From the NCBI GenBank assembly GCA_025738555.1, contig JAOVFP010000006.1, positions 62,001-126,000 of the forward strand: a DNA stretch of 64,000 bases, read 5' to 3'. Origin of the DNA: Cyathus striatus (lineage: Eukaryota; Basidiomycota; Agaricomycetes; Agaricales; Nidulariaceae). The notes beneath the pieces are model-generated. The model was not told where the DNA came from and ran no database searches. It worked only from the letters and a program-made list of their open reading frames with translations. Position 1 is the first letter of the stretch, and every line of letters begins with the position of its first letter. Positions 35,736 to 48,468 of this stretch are shown piece after piece. The translations under genes and the position numbers were made by a program.

Positions 35736-37020
35736 TCACTGTGTAGTCATATCAATGAAACTAGTTAATTCGATGTCGCTGCTAAATGACCTTGTCTGAT
35801 CTATGGATATATCTATGTTCCATTGAAGGCCCTCCTTGATCAACTTACACGTCTAAGAAAGATTTGGTAACTTATACAGTTGAGCCGAATTGAACTGTGG
35901 CTCACAATGACTGGAAACAGGGTCAGCTTGAAACTAAATCATACAATGAGAATTAGCGTAAACGAGCAGGATATATAGAAACATACATGAAACCAAAGCT
36001 AAGTAATGCTACACTAACAGTGTGGCCGCATGGTAAAATTAAAGAGAGCGAACTTGCTGAAATGAGCGTTAAGTTTCATTGTCAATTATAAGAGATCGAG
36101 ATTCAATGTACCTATCATGATAGCAAAAACCCCTCCCCGTCTCTAATAACTTTGCGAACTATACGTGTTGTGATATTCCTTTTGACGACCATTAAGCACA
36201 ATAATATAAATCCTTCACTTATCAGATAGATCCTGTATAAATAAATATCAGACAACCTGACAAACTGATTGTGTAAATAAAGACTTGCGCAAAATAAATC
36301 AAACTCCGTGGTACATGCTCAACAACACATATATCATCATACACATTATGAACAAAACACGACAACGACGCGTTTATGCATAGTCCAAAGAATGCAACCA
36401 GCAATATGACTAGAAATATTCCGATTTTACAGTCTTTTTTATGCAAAGCATATACTGCAGTACGATATTCATTGGAGAACATGACTAAGTGTGACGGCAT
36501 ACCTCGTAGCATCACAATTACCTGCAAAGCACTTCCTAGTGTGGTACAGCAGATAACTAAGAACATAAACCAATACTGACATAGCAGTCGGTTAACGGGT
36601 GCCTGCTGCAGTTTTGAAAACACCAAGATGATATTGGCACTGATTTTATTTTTTTAATATTTAATAGTAATTTAATAAGGCGGATTAAGGATTACATACG
36701 TTTGGCACAGGAGGGAAAAATAACGACTGAATAAGTAGGTGAATTTCACAGGTGTCAGGGAACGTCTTAACTCCGACAAATCAATGAAGGGTCATTTGGA
36801 AAAACGAAGGGTAGTACTTGCTCACTTACTTCCAAATGTATGTAAGTTCGAACTGAAAAGTGCTGAAATGATCATATAGAAGTACCATGAAGGTAACCAC
36901 TGGAACATTAACATTAGATTACAGGTCATGTCAGTGAGTACAGTGAGAATTTCACTCACAACAAGAGCAACTGCGAAGGAAAATACTTTGTGAGGTCACT
37001 GTATCCATATCGTTCGGCAT
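35736..37020 (-). pseudogene. DUF6533-like seven-helix membrane protein, copy 2 (best preserved)
   Basis: ATG at 37020; the C-terminal tail IELTSFIDMTTQ ends at 35736. Joined exons give CSCLVTFMVLLYDHFSTF, FELTYIWKRSLTPVKFTY, LFSRYFSLLCQTANIILVF, LLCQYWFMFLVICCTTLG, VIVMLRVYALHKKDCKIG and HNVYDDICVVEHVP. The intron after LIYF appears to use a GC donor (GCAAGT), which is tolerated with strong flanking consensus. The next exon gives ISEGFILLCLMVVKRNITT and KVIRDG. A G-rich run (GGGGAGGGG, about 36132-36140) then seems one base too long compared with copy 4 and would cause a stop. It is therefore scored as nearly intact but probably inactive. The protein should be multi-pass in a membrane; its ligand and role are unknown. 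Confidence 0.65.
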
Positions 37021-38504
37021 GGTTGAAAGTTGGCAATATACGACTAGAGACCTTAATCCATTTAAGCATTGAGAATTGAATTGGTCGCCTTATCTGAAAT
37101 GGTCAGGGATATCAGTAGCAAATTTTAATATACTTATAACTTACTAATTTTGGTTCCGAAATGTAGCCAAAGTATTAGATTTGTCAAGCTTATGACATAG
37201 GCCTCTTCCGTTCCTACCGTATCTGTCTGTTTTCTGTTCTGACATCCGTCGACATGGTTGTTGTCAAAATACTCGCCGCCGCGCCGGTTCAGAGATTAAT
37301 AGGAGGTTTTACTAAAATAGAGCAATGCTCGATCGATGTAAGGTTGTGAGAGAGGTAATATCTTAAAGACCCTGGAGGCTCGAGGACCTCCTACATATCT
37401 GAAGGCTGGCAAAAACAAAAAAGCTAATTACTAGTTTGTAAGTAGTATTTGTGGTCTAAATATAGTTCCTCAATTACTTTTTATAGGTTTTTTTGATAAT
37501 GAACAAAGAACGTTATGAAGCCAAGAGTAGTAGCAGTCGAAAGGTGCGGTTACCGGTAGTAGCTGAAGCTGAAGGCTGAGGCCTGAATGTTTGAGCGTTT
37601 GAACCTCTAAAAACGTGGGAACATGATGACACAAGTAAGTCAGCCAGTCACATCATAATTCAAACAGAGAAAAAGGTTTGGTCGGGTCGATTGTTCAGTT
37701 TTTTTATTCTTCTCCCCCAAGAAGTGTGCTTATCTACGTCAAAACTTACGGCGTTCAACCCACTCATATAATTTTACTAGACAGTTTCCTGCCTCGATAG
37801 GGAGAGCTTTAAACGGCAAGTACCGATGAACACCTACAAGACCCTAACAAGACCAGTGCTCTAGCCTCCCATACTGTTGTGATCTGCTAACGATTGCAGT
37901 GTTGGTGTATTCCTATGAATACACGGAGTGAGTACACCTAAAAGAATAGAAACGTACCGTGTTGTATTTTTCTTCTATAATATTCTACTACTGCTACTGG
38001 AACATTCTCAATGGTTCAGTTAAGTTGTAGATACTTAGAGTGCGCTTTTACTGTTATGCGAGTCCAGAGCAACCTATACTTGGTGATCTCGGGCTTTCCT
38101 ATTTAAATGCTTCTTACTCCTTAGATATTTAATTGATAAGATCGAATCAGATTGACCGGCACAGCCGCGAAGTGATGGGATGACGAGATACAGAGATGAG
38201 GTGAAAAGGGAAAGGGGAAAGAAGAGGAAGGGGCGAGGAAATATGCTAACTCTACGAATAGTTGAATATCCATAACACATACTTAGTGTGCTTATATGTT
38301 CTCGTTTCCTTGGAGATGTTCTGGTGTAGTACAGTACAATGTGGGCCACCATTCAATTTATTGTCACTATTTCTCGAGAACAGTAACTTTAATTATATTA
38401 CGAGCATGAGTACCTTTTAACGAAATCACAGCGGCCTTGTATTTCATATTGTACACGCACTTAGGTGAAACGTCACGTCACGTCATTGGCAGGAAAGTAT
38501 ATCT
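37021..38504. other. Intergenic stretch, no supported gene
   Basis: No coding region was recognised. A minus frame at 38352-38074 lacks domain features. The right part (38450-38504) is the 3' flank of the F-box-like gene. Confidence 0.4.
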
Positions 38505-39993
38505 CTACCGGTACCAATATTCTCCACTTTCCTCAAGTCGTTGAGGTCTGAGATAAACACCAGAATTTTCTATAGCATATTTGAATTTCGAGGGATCCAA
38601 TGGTCCAGCGGATGTGACATGAGTATAAATTTGTGTTGTCGGCTTGATTGCATGGCGCCTCAGCCCATTTCCACATCGCATACCACGGTTCGAGGGAAGA
38701 CTGGAACCATGAATAGACAGAAGTTCGAGCTTGGGAAGTGAGGCTGCTGTTTGCATAAGGAGACACTAGGAACATTATTATTGAGGTGAGAAGCGATATA
38801 AAAACATAAAAATATAGCTATTACTGACCACTGGATGTAATGGGTTATACTCGCATGGGCCTTCTGGAATTGGAGGCCACCGTTCGATTCCGCGCATAAT
38901 TTTTGAAGAATCGGCTACAACGGAAATTGAAAGATGTGTTAAGTTGACAAGCCCTGATAAAACTCGAATGCACTGTTCTCCAAAGCACCACTTGCCCTCA
39001 TAACAGGGCAATATTATGAGCTTTTCAAGTGTACTGATGTGCGTTAAAAGAGCATTTCGATAAAAGTGTATTGCAAATGTGTCTGATCTTGTTTGAACAC
39101 TATTCGTAGCTCCTCTGATAGTGAGCCTCTTGAGACCGGTGTACGATCCTAAATACTGCACAAAGCTCTCCGTAGGCTCATCGATGGTGATCTCTTGAAG
39201 GTGAATTTTTCCCGTCTTTAAGACACGCCATAGATCTCCTTGAGAAGGATCAGTACTGGGAATAATTTCTTGACTAGGATTTAGCAAATTCAGTCGAGAC
39301 CATCTCGAATAAGACTTCTTGCGAACATCCTTTACGCACAGTGATTCGAGTGAGCGAAGCCGAGGTATCACAGCACTGTTAAGAATCACATTAAACCCTT
39401 CTAGTGACAGATGTTTTAAATTCATATGAGATGCTTCTTGAAGGAGTGAAGGAACGAGTGGTATAGCTTCCTCATGATAACTTTTGATCCTAAAATTGTG
39501 TTAGATATACTAGCATAAAATTTTGCTGATTGCATGAAACGAAGACTTACACCAAGGTAGTTGCCTGGTTGAACCTACTCATTGCAAGCGGAAACCACTC
39601 CTTAATTGACTGTGAATATGCATAATACGGGTCCAATACGTCTAACTTGTACTGAAGTTTACATCTTGCCTCCTCTTCCTTGTCACGAGGATATTTCGGA
39701 TAAAGTACCAGTTGGGGACTTAGTTGACGAAATGTGAGCGACTTAGCATGAACAACAGCAGGATGAGCTGTGGTCGCGAGCGCTTTCAGATATTCTAGAT
39801 ATTGATTCAGTTTCTCCCACTCAAACCAGATGGAAGCGTGAGAAAACATTTGCGGTACGACGACATCGTTAAACCTTTTACAGACAAGGCGTAGTACTGG
39901 AAGTGACGACGTCTAATAACGGGTTGTAATTACGCGCATAAATATTTTATATGGAAGGACCTACTAGCTTTGCAATTTCTTGCAGGAGCTCAT
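38505..39993 (-). CDS. F-box / leucine-rich repeat-type protein
   Basis: Exons on the minus strand: 39993-39965, 39912-39551, 39489-38829 and 38765-38505, with introns of 52-63 nt. The N-terminal part reads ELLQEIAKL, then LPVLRLVCKRFNDVVVPQMF, a typical F-box pattern. The body contains irregular leucine-rich stretches (MNLKHLSLEGFNVIL, LKRLTIRGATNS, LEKLIILPCYEG, LVNLTHLSISVVA). Such proteins usually recruit substrates to SCF ubiquitin ligases, and basidiomycetes have large numbers of them. The joins keep frame throughout and the last exon ends in GEYWYR. The first exon with its ATG was not fixed: it should lie in 40000-40110, but no join gave a convincing start, so the gene may be 5'-damaged next to element D. 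Confidence 0.7.
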
Positions 39994-40444
39994 CTGAAAA
40001 TAAAAGAATAGACATGTGCTGTGTACTGCGCGTGGGGTGGAGGGGAAGCTTCAACCATCGACTACTAAAATACTGCAGCATGGCATACGTAATCACAACA
40101 GCAAGTTTTATTTATGTTCACATCCTCCACAGCATTATAAAATCGGAACGTGTGTATCAGAAGTCCTATTTAAAGGATGGCACGAGTAGGTTACGAACTT
40201 TTCCCCTGATGATATGCGAGACGGTGACGACCCATGGGTGACCGTATGGCATAGGCTAGGAGGTAGGAGGTAGGGAAAATAAGGCTCCGTTAACTTATTA
40301 TGCCACTGAAATTGATATAAGTCGTATGCAGAGTATTCTGTCAAAACACAATGTGCGGGAGGTAGCCATGATGGAAGTTCAGAAGATGATTCGCATCTGA
40401 TGTGCGGCTGAGGGTCTGTAACTTCAATAAGTCCAGTTACGTTA

Positions 40445-42993
40445 TTCCCACTACCTCCCAAGGTAGTGCTAAGTGGGTTATGGGGACATTTGGATTTCCT
40501 AATAAGACAATTTGTGGATCGTGTTCGGGATCTCAGTTTCTGACCCACTGATTGGCTAACAACTTCTGAGTGGCACTTTGTGACTGTTGTAATGTGTTGG
40601 CATCTGACGATTTGAATTTGCCAACAGCTGTCATTCCTCATCAACCTCAATTCATAACGATAACTATCTGGTTAGTTCTTTTCCTGTTGTTTCTACACTT
40701 CGTTCTGATTTGTATTTTGCCATAGCCTATCATTAGATTGGTGGGTTTGCTGTCTGCTGGCCTGCACTGTTGGAAGGGGACTGATGGTTAGTTGATTGGA
40801 AGTAGGTGTTGAGTTGTAGTTGGGGGTCGGGAGGGTCTCAGTTGCTTGAGGCAGCTTCGATACACAATGGAAATAGGTAAGCCACAGCTTCACTCATATT
40901 GTTGAAACCATTAATGCAGGTCTCGTTAGCCTACACTATGACCATCGCTGGTAAAGTTCTTCGAACATGCCAACGTAAACCCAACGTTTTAAGAACCTCA
41001 AGCATCATGATCGGGGGAATACCATAACAGCTGGAGATTCGAAAGCTGGTCATTTTGCTATGCAACCTTGATGAAGGCAACATGCCATCCATTCCCTTGT
41101 TACCGCCACCACCTTCCTCTCCATCAGTCCTCATCTTTCCTGGGTCATCAGCCTCATTGATTATTGACATCGTTGCCATCGACAAAACCACCACACAGAT
41201 GAACAGCACATATGAAGGATACATCAACCATCATACACCTCCCATCCCTTGTGCCTCTTACTATCACTGCCCACCAAAATGCAAAGCTTCGCAATAGGGT
41301 GATCAAACTCAGCATCGGGACTCAGGCCTCAGGAGTCAAAATGGGAGGTTATTCATGCTCCTTTGTGCTGCCAGTGATCAAACTGTGCCTCCAGGACGTG
41401 TGACTGAGGGAACATCGGCACTAGCTCATAGAATTGCCAATTGTGCAGACTGAAGCCTGGAAGCACCGTGTAGAGGATGAAACTGTATGTCTTATTCTTC
41501 GTCCTCTTCACTACCTTTCTCACTGCCATCACCACCATTGCTATAGTCACTGCCCCCACCTTCGTCACCACTAGCGGGCCTGAGTTAGGATTAGAAATGC
41601 CTATGGAGGATTCTGATGCAGCAACACACTTCACCCTTGAAGGCTTGGTGAACTATGGCTTCAGGCACCTGCTCTCTCACTCTCTTTACACTGGATGATA
41701 TGGATGATCAGAGTACAACTTACAGCATGGCTTGTCACATTACTAGCATCAGTGTGCGATTAAATGGCGAATGTCATGGGAAGTATGTATTTGGTTTGTC
41801 TCTAAGATACATTGTTAATGTGTGAGATAGTGATCACTGTGTTAAACCTCAGCAACTTTGCTTCTAATGGGCCTCTGCCATACACCCACATTCTGAAGGA
41901 TCAAACCTTCTGAGTCTCAGAGCTTGCTCCATTTGCTATGAATATACAATGTATGGTTATCTCTCTCATTTACCTTGTATCTTGCTTACCTTCATAGCAG
42001 TTCTGGAATGTACCTCCACCTCTGGACCCCAAATTCATGTGATTATCAATGATGGCATTGCTCCTCACTGATATCTGTGGATGTCCAGAGCAGAAAGATG
42101 GTATGTGCCCCATAGATGCATTTGTTGCAGTGCAGAAGGAGATTGACTGGTTGTATGGCTGTCATGGGAATTGGACAGTTCCTGAGGGTGACACTTGGAC
42201 GACTGTTACTGGTGATCCTCCCAAGTAATTTTACAAATGAGGATCCTGGAGAGAATTTGAGGTTGATGATAGGCTAGTGGGTATGACAGTGGGTGTTCCA
42301 TATCATGTATATATCTTGATACCTTGCTTCAGCCAGAGCTACTGTTGTTGCCAAAGGTTTGAAAGTATTATAGATGTTCAGTCCACTGTTAACAATCGCT
42401 GCAGGATTGACATTGAAATTCTATGGCATTCGGTAAGCATATCATCAAGAAGAGAGACAAAAAAAGTGAAGAAAACACACAATGTTGTGATTTTTGAACA
42501 ACTTCTTTCTGCTGCTACCATTATTCATGTTATTCTGCCTCCATTGTTTTTGTCATTGGTGAGTTTCTTTGCAGGAGTATTGTTAGCAGGTTTTCACAGG
42601 AGTGTTACTGGCAGGTTTCTTCACTAGAATGTTCAAAGTAGATTTTTTGACATTTGTCGGCTTCCCAGTAGCAGGGGAAATAACGCCATGTTTCTTCGAA
42701 GGGACCTTTCTGGCAGGCTTCTTTGTTGTGCCATTGATAGCTGGTTTGACAGCGGACTTCTTTACTACAGCATTTGTTCCTCTGGCTATTACAATATTGA
42801 CACCAGTCTCTTCCACTTGCAAGTATGTGTCGAGACCAGATCAATGACACTTAATCAGGAACCATGGCTAAATAGATCATGTATCAACTTTTATAGTATA
42901 TATCAATATTAAGATCAATTGTTTTGTTGAAGGCTCAAGTTATGGTAAACAGTTAATATGGGGGTAGTGGGCTTTGCTGCTTGTTGGTCTTAT
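40445..42993 (+). mobile_element. Helentron-like non-autonomous element, copy D
   Basis: Left hairpin: CCCACTACC (40447-40455) tcccaa GGTAGT (40462-40467). Right end: GGTAGTGGG (42963-42971), then a weak stem GGCT...GGTC and CTTATT. The left 120 bp share CACTGATTGGCTAAC-type and GGGATCTCAGT-type words with copy A. The interior carries coding-like debris: a Lys/Pro/Ala-rich histone-H1-like tail (42850-42583 minus) and an acidic Gly/Ser/Glu-rich tail (about 41560-41480 minus). This suggests captured host gene fragments. Confidence 0.5.
42583..42850 (-). pseudogene. Histone H1-like Lys/Ala/Pro-rich tail fragment within element D
   Basis: The minus frame gives VVKKSAVKPAINGTTKKPAR, then KVPSKKHGVISPAT and NILVKKPASNTPVK. 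The repeated KKPA(S/N)NTPVK pattern continues in another frame downstream (KKPANNTPAKKL), so there is a one-base frameshift at about 42590. Such repeats resemble linker-histone or other chromatin-protein tails. There is no globular domain and no gene structure around it. It is probably a captured fragment. Confidence 0.4.
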
Positions 42994-43756
42994 TTCTTTA
43001 TTTGTTATTAATAGTATTAGAATGGGCCCAGGCCAAAGCTGATTTAATCAACAGCTTTCAATGTTAGACTAAGACACTGCCAAGTTACTGCATATTGTAG
43101 ACACAACCAAGCTCTCACATTCCCTACATTCTCACAATGTATGCCTGCAATAAATCTTTTATGCTTCCATTATTTATTCAGTTACATAGCACAATACAAT
43201 CACTGGTAGATATGGAAAGCAATTTAGCCAAATGCCTTGATTACATTTTAGAGAGTTCTAGTGATAATATTCATTGGCGCATTTAAGTAACTACCAATAC
43301 TTAGTCACAAAATGTCAGGTATTATTGTAGTGATATTATAAATATACCTCATGGTAATCCAAGTACGAGACAGTCTTCAGCTCAAGCTTAAGTGCTTGAA
43401 CACAAGGGCTAAGCCATCTCTTATGGTTCTATGGCTGCACCTCTTCCAAGTGCAAATATAATCAGGACATCCAAGTAGCACAGTGTGCCGATACACAAAT
43501 ATCTATTTCCAATATCTTCGATGGTCACCATATAAGTGTGTTACAACGCATTGAGCTAGTCGCCCCCGGGTGATTGTTCATATCAGTCATTACATCCAAT
43601 TTACCAGTATTTCTTTTGGCATTTGAAGTTATTGATCCTGATTAAAGTAGAAAAAATATACTGAATCTGTGTAACTCACTGCATCATAGGGAATGCATTC
43701 TGACCACATACAACCAGTAAGCCAGACCCCCTTGAGTGCAGAAAAAACATATGTAA

Positions 43757-43990
43757 TTAACCTCGCCATTGATTTTCAGCCAGTTTCAGCCCATGTATTA
43801 AAACACGCACTAAGTAGTTGGTGAATAGCAGATAGAAAACAATGAACCACGGAAGTATTGTACAGATGTACACTGTCACAAATGTGAGTTGTTTGCCCAG
43901 TGTTGGATCAAGTAAATTGTGCAGATAACTCAAGCATTGAGTGTGCCTTAGATGCAACGCAACTACAGACTCAACTAAGCTGCCTCCTAC
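43757..43990 (-). pseudogene. Isolated membrane-protein exon, possibly another family relic
   Basis: A minus frame gives VESVVALHLRHTQC followed by two hydrophobic stretches (TFVTVYICTILPWFIVFYLL). The ESVVAL.L.HT start faintly resembles the ASETIVLSLTLCKTH exon of DUF6533-like copy 1, and the strand is the same. No other exons were joined. It could be a relic or chance. Confidence 0.25.
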
Positions 43991-44322
43991 ACTACATGAA
44001 TTAACATAAACATGCTCTGCTCAATGCTAATTGTACTATAAGTTTTCATTTGAGCTTCAATGTTGTTGTAATAATCATAGTGATTCAAAAATATCATTCT
44101 GCATCTATTTACCTAGTACAATGTACAAGTGTGCTGCATCATGTTAAGGCTTAAGCCAAAGATCCTGCAGTGTATCACACAGTGAAACTTCTATATTTGA
44201 GTGATGGGACGTCCTGTTGACTCTAGTGTACCCTTGGGGAAAAGGTCTTATTTATATCTTAAGGTAGAGAATCAATACATACACAAGAGAAACATTTGGT
44301 TCAAATAAGGTGGCGTTTTTGA

Positions 44323-46047
44323 CTATGGTATAATGCTTGTTAGCTCTACATCACTTATCAATGCCATCGGCTGATCTGTGGATGGATCTGTGGGTAATTG
44401 AAGAAAACTCTTAATAAGTTTACATGTCTACAGGATAAATTGCATGCATGATTAAGAGTTGATTGATATACTTCAAATTGAGTAATGACACACCAGGATT
44501 AGAAATATGGTTGTCTTCCAACTGGACACCATGCACGATGAGACATAAAATATATAGCAGAAAGAAATAGAAACATACACGAAACCAAAGCTTAGCAATG
44601 TGGCATGAAGCTCAGCCTGGCCAAATGGGATCATAACAGAGATCGAAATCACTGAATGTATCATTATAAGATATAATGATTCCAGTAATGCCACGAAAGT
44701 TAGATAAACATACCAATCATGAAGGCACTTATCCCTTGTGGAGTTTCTGAGTTTCAAGCAAGAAGATTATGCTTGTCACTGGAAACACATGGGATTAAAG
44801 TGATGCGAGTCCGAGAACTTGAGACTTAATTTCCGAGGGTGTGTGTCGTAGGGTCTCGTATTCAAGAACTCTACTGGTACAAGGTAATTCTACAAGCTAT
44901 TTATAAGTATCTACACAGTAAGTAATGAGTCAATTGGAGTCAAAGAGAAAGTAAGTAGTGAGTCAGAGAGAAGAAAAAGAGATGCAAGTGATTGGTTAGA
45001 AAGAGAAATGAGTCGAGTGTTAACAGTTCCGTAAAGGAATACCGAGAGATGAACCAATGAGGTGAAGGGTAGTGCGTGGAGAAGGTTGATGAGGTCACAT
45101 GATATTCCATAGTCATTGCCAAGTCCAAACATGCAAGGTCGATACCTTACATCCCTCCTCCTTCTCGAACAACTTTGCAAACAATATTTTGATATTGAGG
45201 TGCCACATTTCTTTTCGCAAGTGTTAAGGTTAATGTTATTAATTCTTCACATAACAAGAAAAATCTATATGTATAGGAATGAGCCAACCAGATGGGCCAA
45301 TAGTATAAATAAGAAAACTTTTCCAAAATAATCCAGATTTGATGACATGGACTTAGCATTACATATATCGTCATAAACGTTGTGAAGGGAAAATAGCCAT
45401 GTAGAGTATATGCATATGGTAAAGATTGTAGCCAGTAAGATGAACAGAATTATTCCGATTGTACAATCTTTTTGATGCAAAGCATACACTGTAGTATAAT
45501 CATTTATTGTGTAATGCACATATGTAGTAGAGAAAGGGCATACCTTGCAACATCACAACTATGTGTAAGGTTACTCCTAAAATTGAACAGGACATCATTG
45601 AAAATGAAAACCATAATCAACATATCAATGGATTAATGGGTGCCTTCTGCAAGCTAGAGAATACGACGACGATGTTGACACTTGTTTTGTTTTTGTTAGA
45701 CGTTATTGTTATGCTGAAAATGTGCGTTAACATATGATTGGCAAAGGAGGGCAAAATAACAGCTAAATATGTAGGAAATTTTAACAGGTGTTGCTGATTG
45801 TCTTATCTCATGCAATTAATCAAAAGGGCATTTGGGAAGAGAGGGCAATTTTTACTTACCTCTAGATGCAATCATATTCGAACTGGTAATTACTTAAATG
45901 GTCGTAGACCAGAATTACAAAAGCAGCCACTAAAATGAAACAGAGTTAGTGTAAGCTTTAGTTGACGAGTATTATAATGAATGAAATTATCTTACAACAA
46001 GAACAATTTCGGATAAAAACAAACTGATACATATTCATCATATCCAT
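44323..46047 (-). pseudogene. DUF6533-like seven-helix membrane protein, copy 4
   Basis: ATG at 46047. Pieces in order: FIRNCSCC, AAFVILVYDHLSNYQFEYDC, ATPVKISYIFSCYFALLCQ, VVVFSSLQKAPINPLIC, VYALHQKDCTIGIILFILLA, NVYDDIC, STRDKCLHDW, LLESLYLIMIHSVISISV and a tail with DVELTSIIP ending at 44323. Lesions are seen by comparison with copies 1 and 2. The invariant IWK becomes I-stop (TGG to TAG) in exon 2. The Arg codon CGA after LIC (kept in copy 1) is TGA. The donor after LDYFG is mutated (AAAAGT). About 500 bp of purine-rich sequence (44800-45300) separates the late exons from the earlier ones. It is clearly dead. Confidence 0.7.
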
Positions 46048-46933
46048 ATTGCAGCTTAGGATGGATGAAACTGACGATACACAATGGTCTACTAGATTGT
46101 GATCATTTATGTATTGAGAACTAAATTGATCTTCTTGTTGGGATAGTTTCAGGGATAGTAGCTACTAATACTTATATAGGTACTTATCTGCAGAAACTCA
46201 AATACAATGTATGTACTTCATACAACTATGTATAGAAAGGTCGGTATCATGTCATGCACTTGTATGAAGATTTACATTCCGTTCCTGTGGAAGTATACTT
46301 AGCTAAAGTACTTACATGTAATCCTTTTTTTCTTCCATGATCAGGACATATTATATAGTATTGATCATACAAGAGGCAGAGAGGCCTCACAGGACATGAA
46401 GTATGTAAATGAACGGAATCTACCAGCACCTCAAAATTTTATGTATTTAGCTTTATGGACAGACCTTGACATGTCATTTGTACTTCAGTCTGGCTCCCTC
46501 GATGACGTGACTGCTCCTGGTACCTGATATCAGAATACTCCACACTTGCCACCATTCTGGTGCAAGAGTTCAATGGACAGTTGACGAATTAAGTATATTT
46601 GGTACAGCATAGTGTTTCGCCTATGTACTAAAGCTAACCTACAGTCTTACCCCATTGAAGTGAATTGAAAATTTTGAATCAATCTTCAAGAGACCTGTCT
46701 GTCTGTACTTATATTAGGGGAAGTCTAACCTGGTGATACAAAAATACGATACAATCAAACAGCGAAATGAAATAACTTCCCACAGGTACAGCTGAAGGGT
46801 TTAATTCCTTCATCATTGCGAGGTCCAAGAAAACACTTGGTCAGCAATTCGGAATTTGAATTTGCCCAACCCCGATGGTTATACTAATTTACCTTGTAAA
46901 TGTAGTCGTTCTAACATAGTCTTCAGCTATAGT

Positions 46934-47193
46934 ACACATGGCTGGATTAAGTAAGGAACATTACATAATCCTCGTGCCTCACTTAACTCACAAATAGTTG
47001 ACTGTTCAGGAAGTTTCTTGCAGATTTTTTCAATAAAAATTGCCCAGGGTAGGATATATAAATGTACATATTATACTCATGTAATTAGAATCAGTTGAAA
47101 CATTGAGAAGTACAGTAAAAAATTACAGAAAAAGTTGCCTTCACTGTGAGCACATCAATTACATAATGTTCCTTATTTACTCCAGCCACATGT
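46934..47193. mobile_element. MITE 3 with about 30-bp TIRs, nested in element E
   Basis: The left arm GGCTGGATTAAGTAAGGAAC pairs with the right arm GTTCCTTATTTACTCCAGCC, and complementarity continues over about 30 bp (…ATTACATAAT). It is about 260 bp with no coding content. Its TIR differs from the AGGGGA group, so it is a separate family. Confidence 0.65.
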
Positions 47194-47399
47194 ATATACA
47201 ATGAAAGCTTCTAATAGTGCCACCCTTTCATGTTGCTGTTGTTCTGATATGCGATTGTGAGGCATGGTTAAAGTAATGGTTATGGAAGCTGCAGAAAACA
47301 ATATCTATTTAATGATTAATCTACATTTGCAGAATGTTGTGTATTCGAATTTCGGACTCAGTTCATTCCCGACCTGACCAAGTATCAGTTGCCTTCGTT

Positions 47400-47590
47400 T
47401 GTATTGGGGGTTGTCAGGACCCCCAAATATACATATAAATGCCTGTTCCAAAACTGTCAGATTTTTATCCACACCGAAAATCATGGTTTTTATCTGGAAA
47501 ATGACCCAGGCGTCTTCAAAATGCAATTTTTATCTGGAAATTTGCACAGGCATAGTCAAAAAAAATCAGATTTTTCGAAACTTTTGCCTA
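47400..47590. repeat. TTTTTATC(C/T)G repeat block, left side of the cargo gene
   Basis: Spaced copies of GATTTTTATCC, GGTTTTTATCTGGAAAA and AATTTTTATCTGGAAATTTG alternate with CACAGGCATAGTC. The same phrases recur in the same orientation at 48685-48870, on the other side of the gene. The block begins with GTCAGGACCCCC. Confidence 0.55.
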
Positions 47591-47661
47591 GCAGCACTCA
47601 GAGTGGTATTAAGAGTACAGAAAATGATTAGAATAGCAGGTAATGAAAGATACATACGCAT

Positions 47662-48468
47662 CTAACAGTTCTCGCTCTCATCCCAAGTCCGTGTATCTTT
47701 TTTTCTGAGAGAATCTAAAGCCTTTTCTATGTCCGCAGCATTAGCGGTAAGTTTCTTGAAGAGAATCCAGTCAGAGTGTGAAATTTTAACACACCCAACT
47801 GTGGCAATCAGAATGGCCTCAAGAGCACACAAGAAATTTGCAGACTGCAGGAGGTTGAACTGCTTTGCCTGGAAGTTCACGCTGCTAATCAACATATCTT
47901 GGAACTGCACACCAACAAAGTGCTCATACACTTGGATTGGGATATTTGATACTGCTGAAATATTAGATGAGTCAGACACCCAAGTATGTCTTGCACCTTT
48001 TGCACTAGACTTTTCATAAATAGCGAGGACTAAGTAGTATACTGTATCCCATTCCATAGCCCAATGCACCACAGAGGAAGACATGACCCTCTAAAGCGAG
48101 GGTCTTCAATGGATATATTTCCATCCATTATGGCCTGTTGATACACTGCTAACATATCCTTCAGGAATTGGATGCTGCAAGAGAACTTTTGTATCTTGAT
48201 TTGGGCCCTCTTTATGGAAACAAGTTTGAGGCTTGGTATAGATCAAATCATATGTGGGTTGAAGAAGCTTCAGTTGTGTGAATTCCAGTACACTCATTCT
48301 GATGTCAGGTATGACTGTGCTTGCAAATCCTGGTGGCATCTTTACAAGGCCTTCAAGGTACATGGTCAACTGCCATGGGACATCGTTTGAATACTTGAAA
48401 CCCTTTCCTATCCAAGCATCAGGATTGAAAAAGGGATCTTCAATGAGATCAAGTACAGTGGTTGACAT
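47662..48468 (-). CDS. Unknown 250-residue protein, cargo of element E
   Basis: ATG at 48468. Exon 1 is 48468-48145 and exon 2 is 48090-47662, joined through a 54-nt intron (GTATCA...CTTTAG) that keeps frame. The unspliced frame has two stops inside that intron, which supports splicing. The product begins MSTTVLDLIEDPFFNPDAWI and includes GFKYSNDVPWQLTMYLEGL, VVHWAMEWDTVYYLVLAIYE and a hydrophobic stretch FLCALEAILIATVGCV. The C-terminal end is charged (ADIEKALDSLRKKDTRTWDE) and may form a helix. I do not recognise the family, and no catalytic motif is evident. The frame is undamaged, unlike most sequence around it, which argues for recent arrival or selection. Confidence 0.6.

Noticed and set aside
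46716..46880. Short stand-alone MITE starting at the left TIR of element E
   Set aside because: No matching inverted end was found nearby; the only good partner TIR is at 48941-48959.
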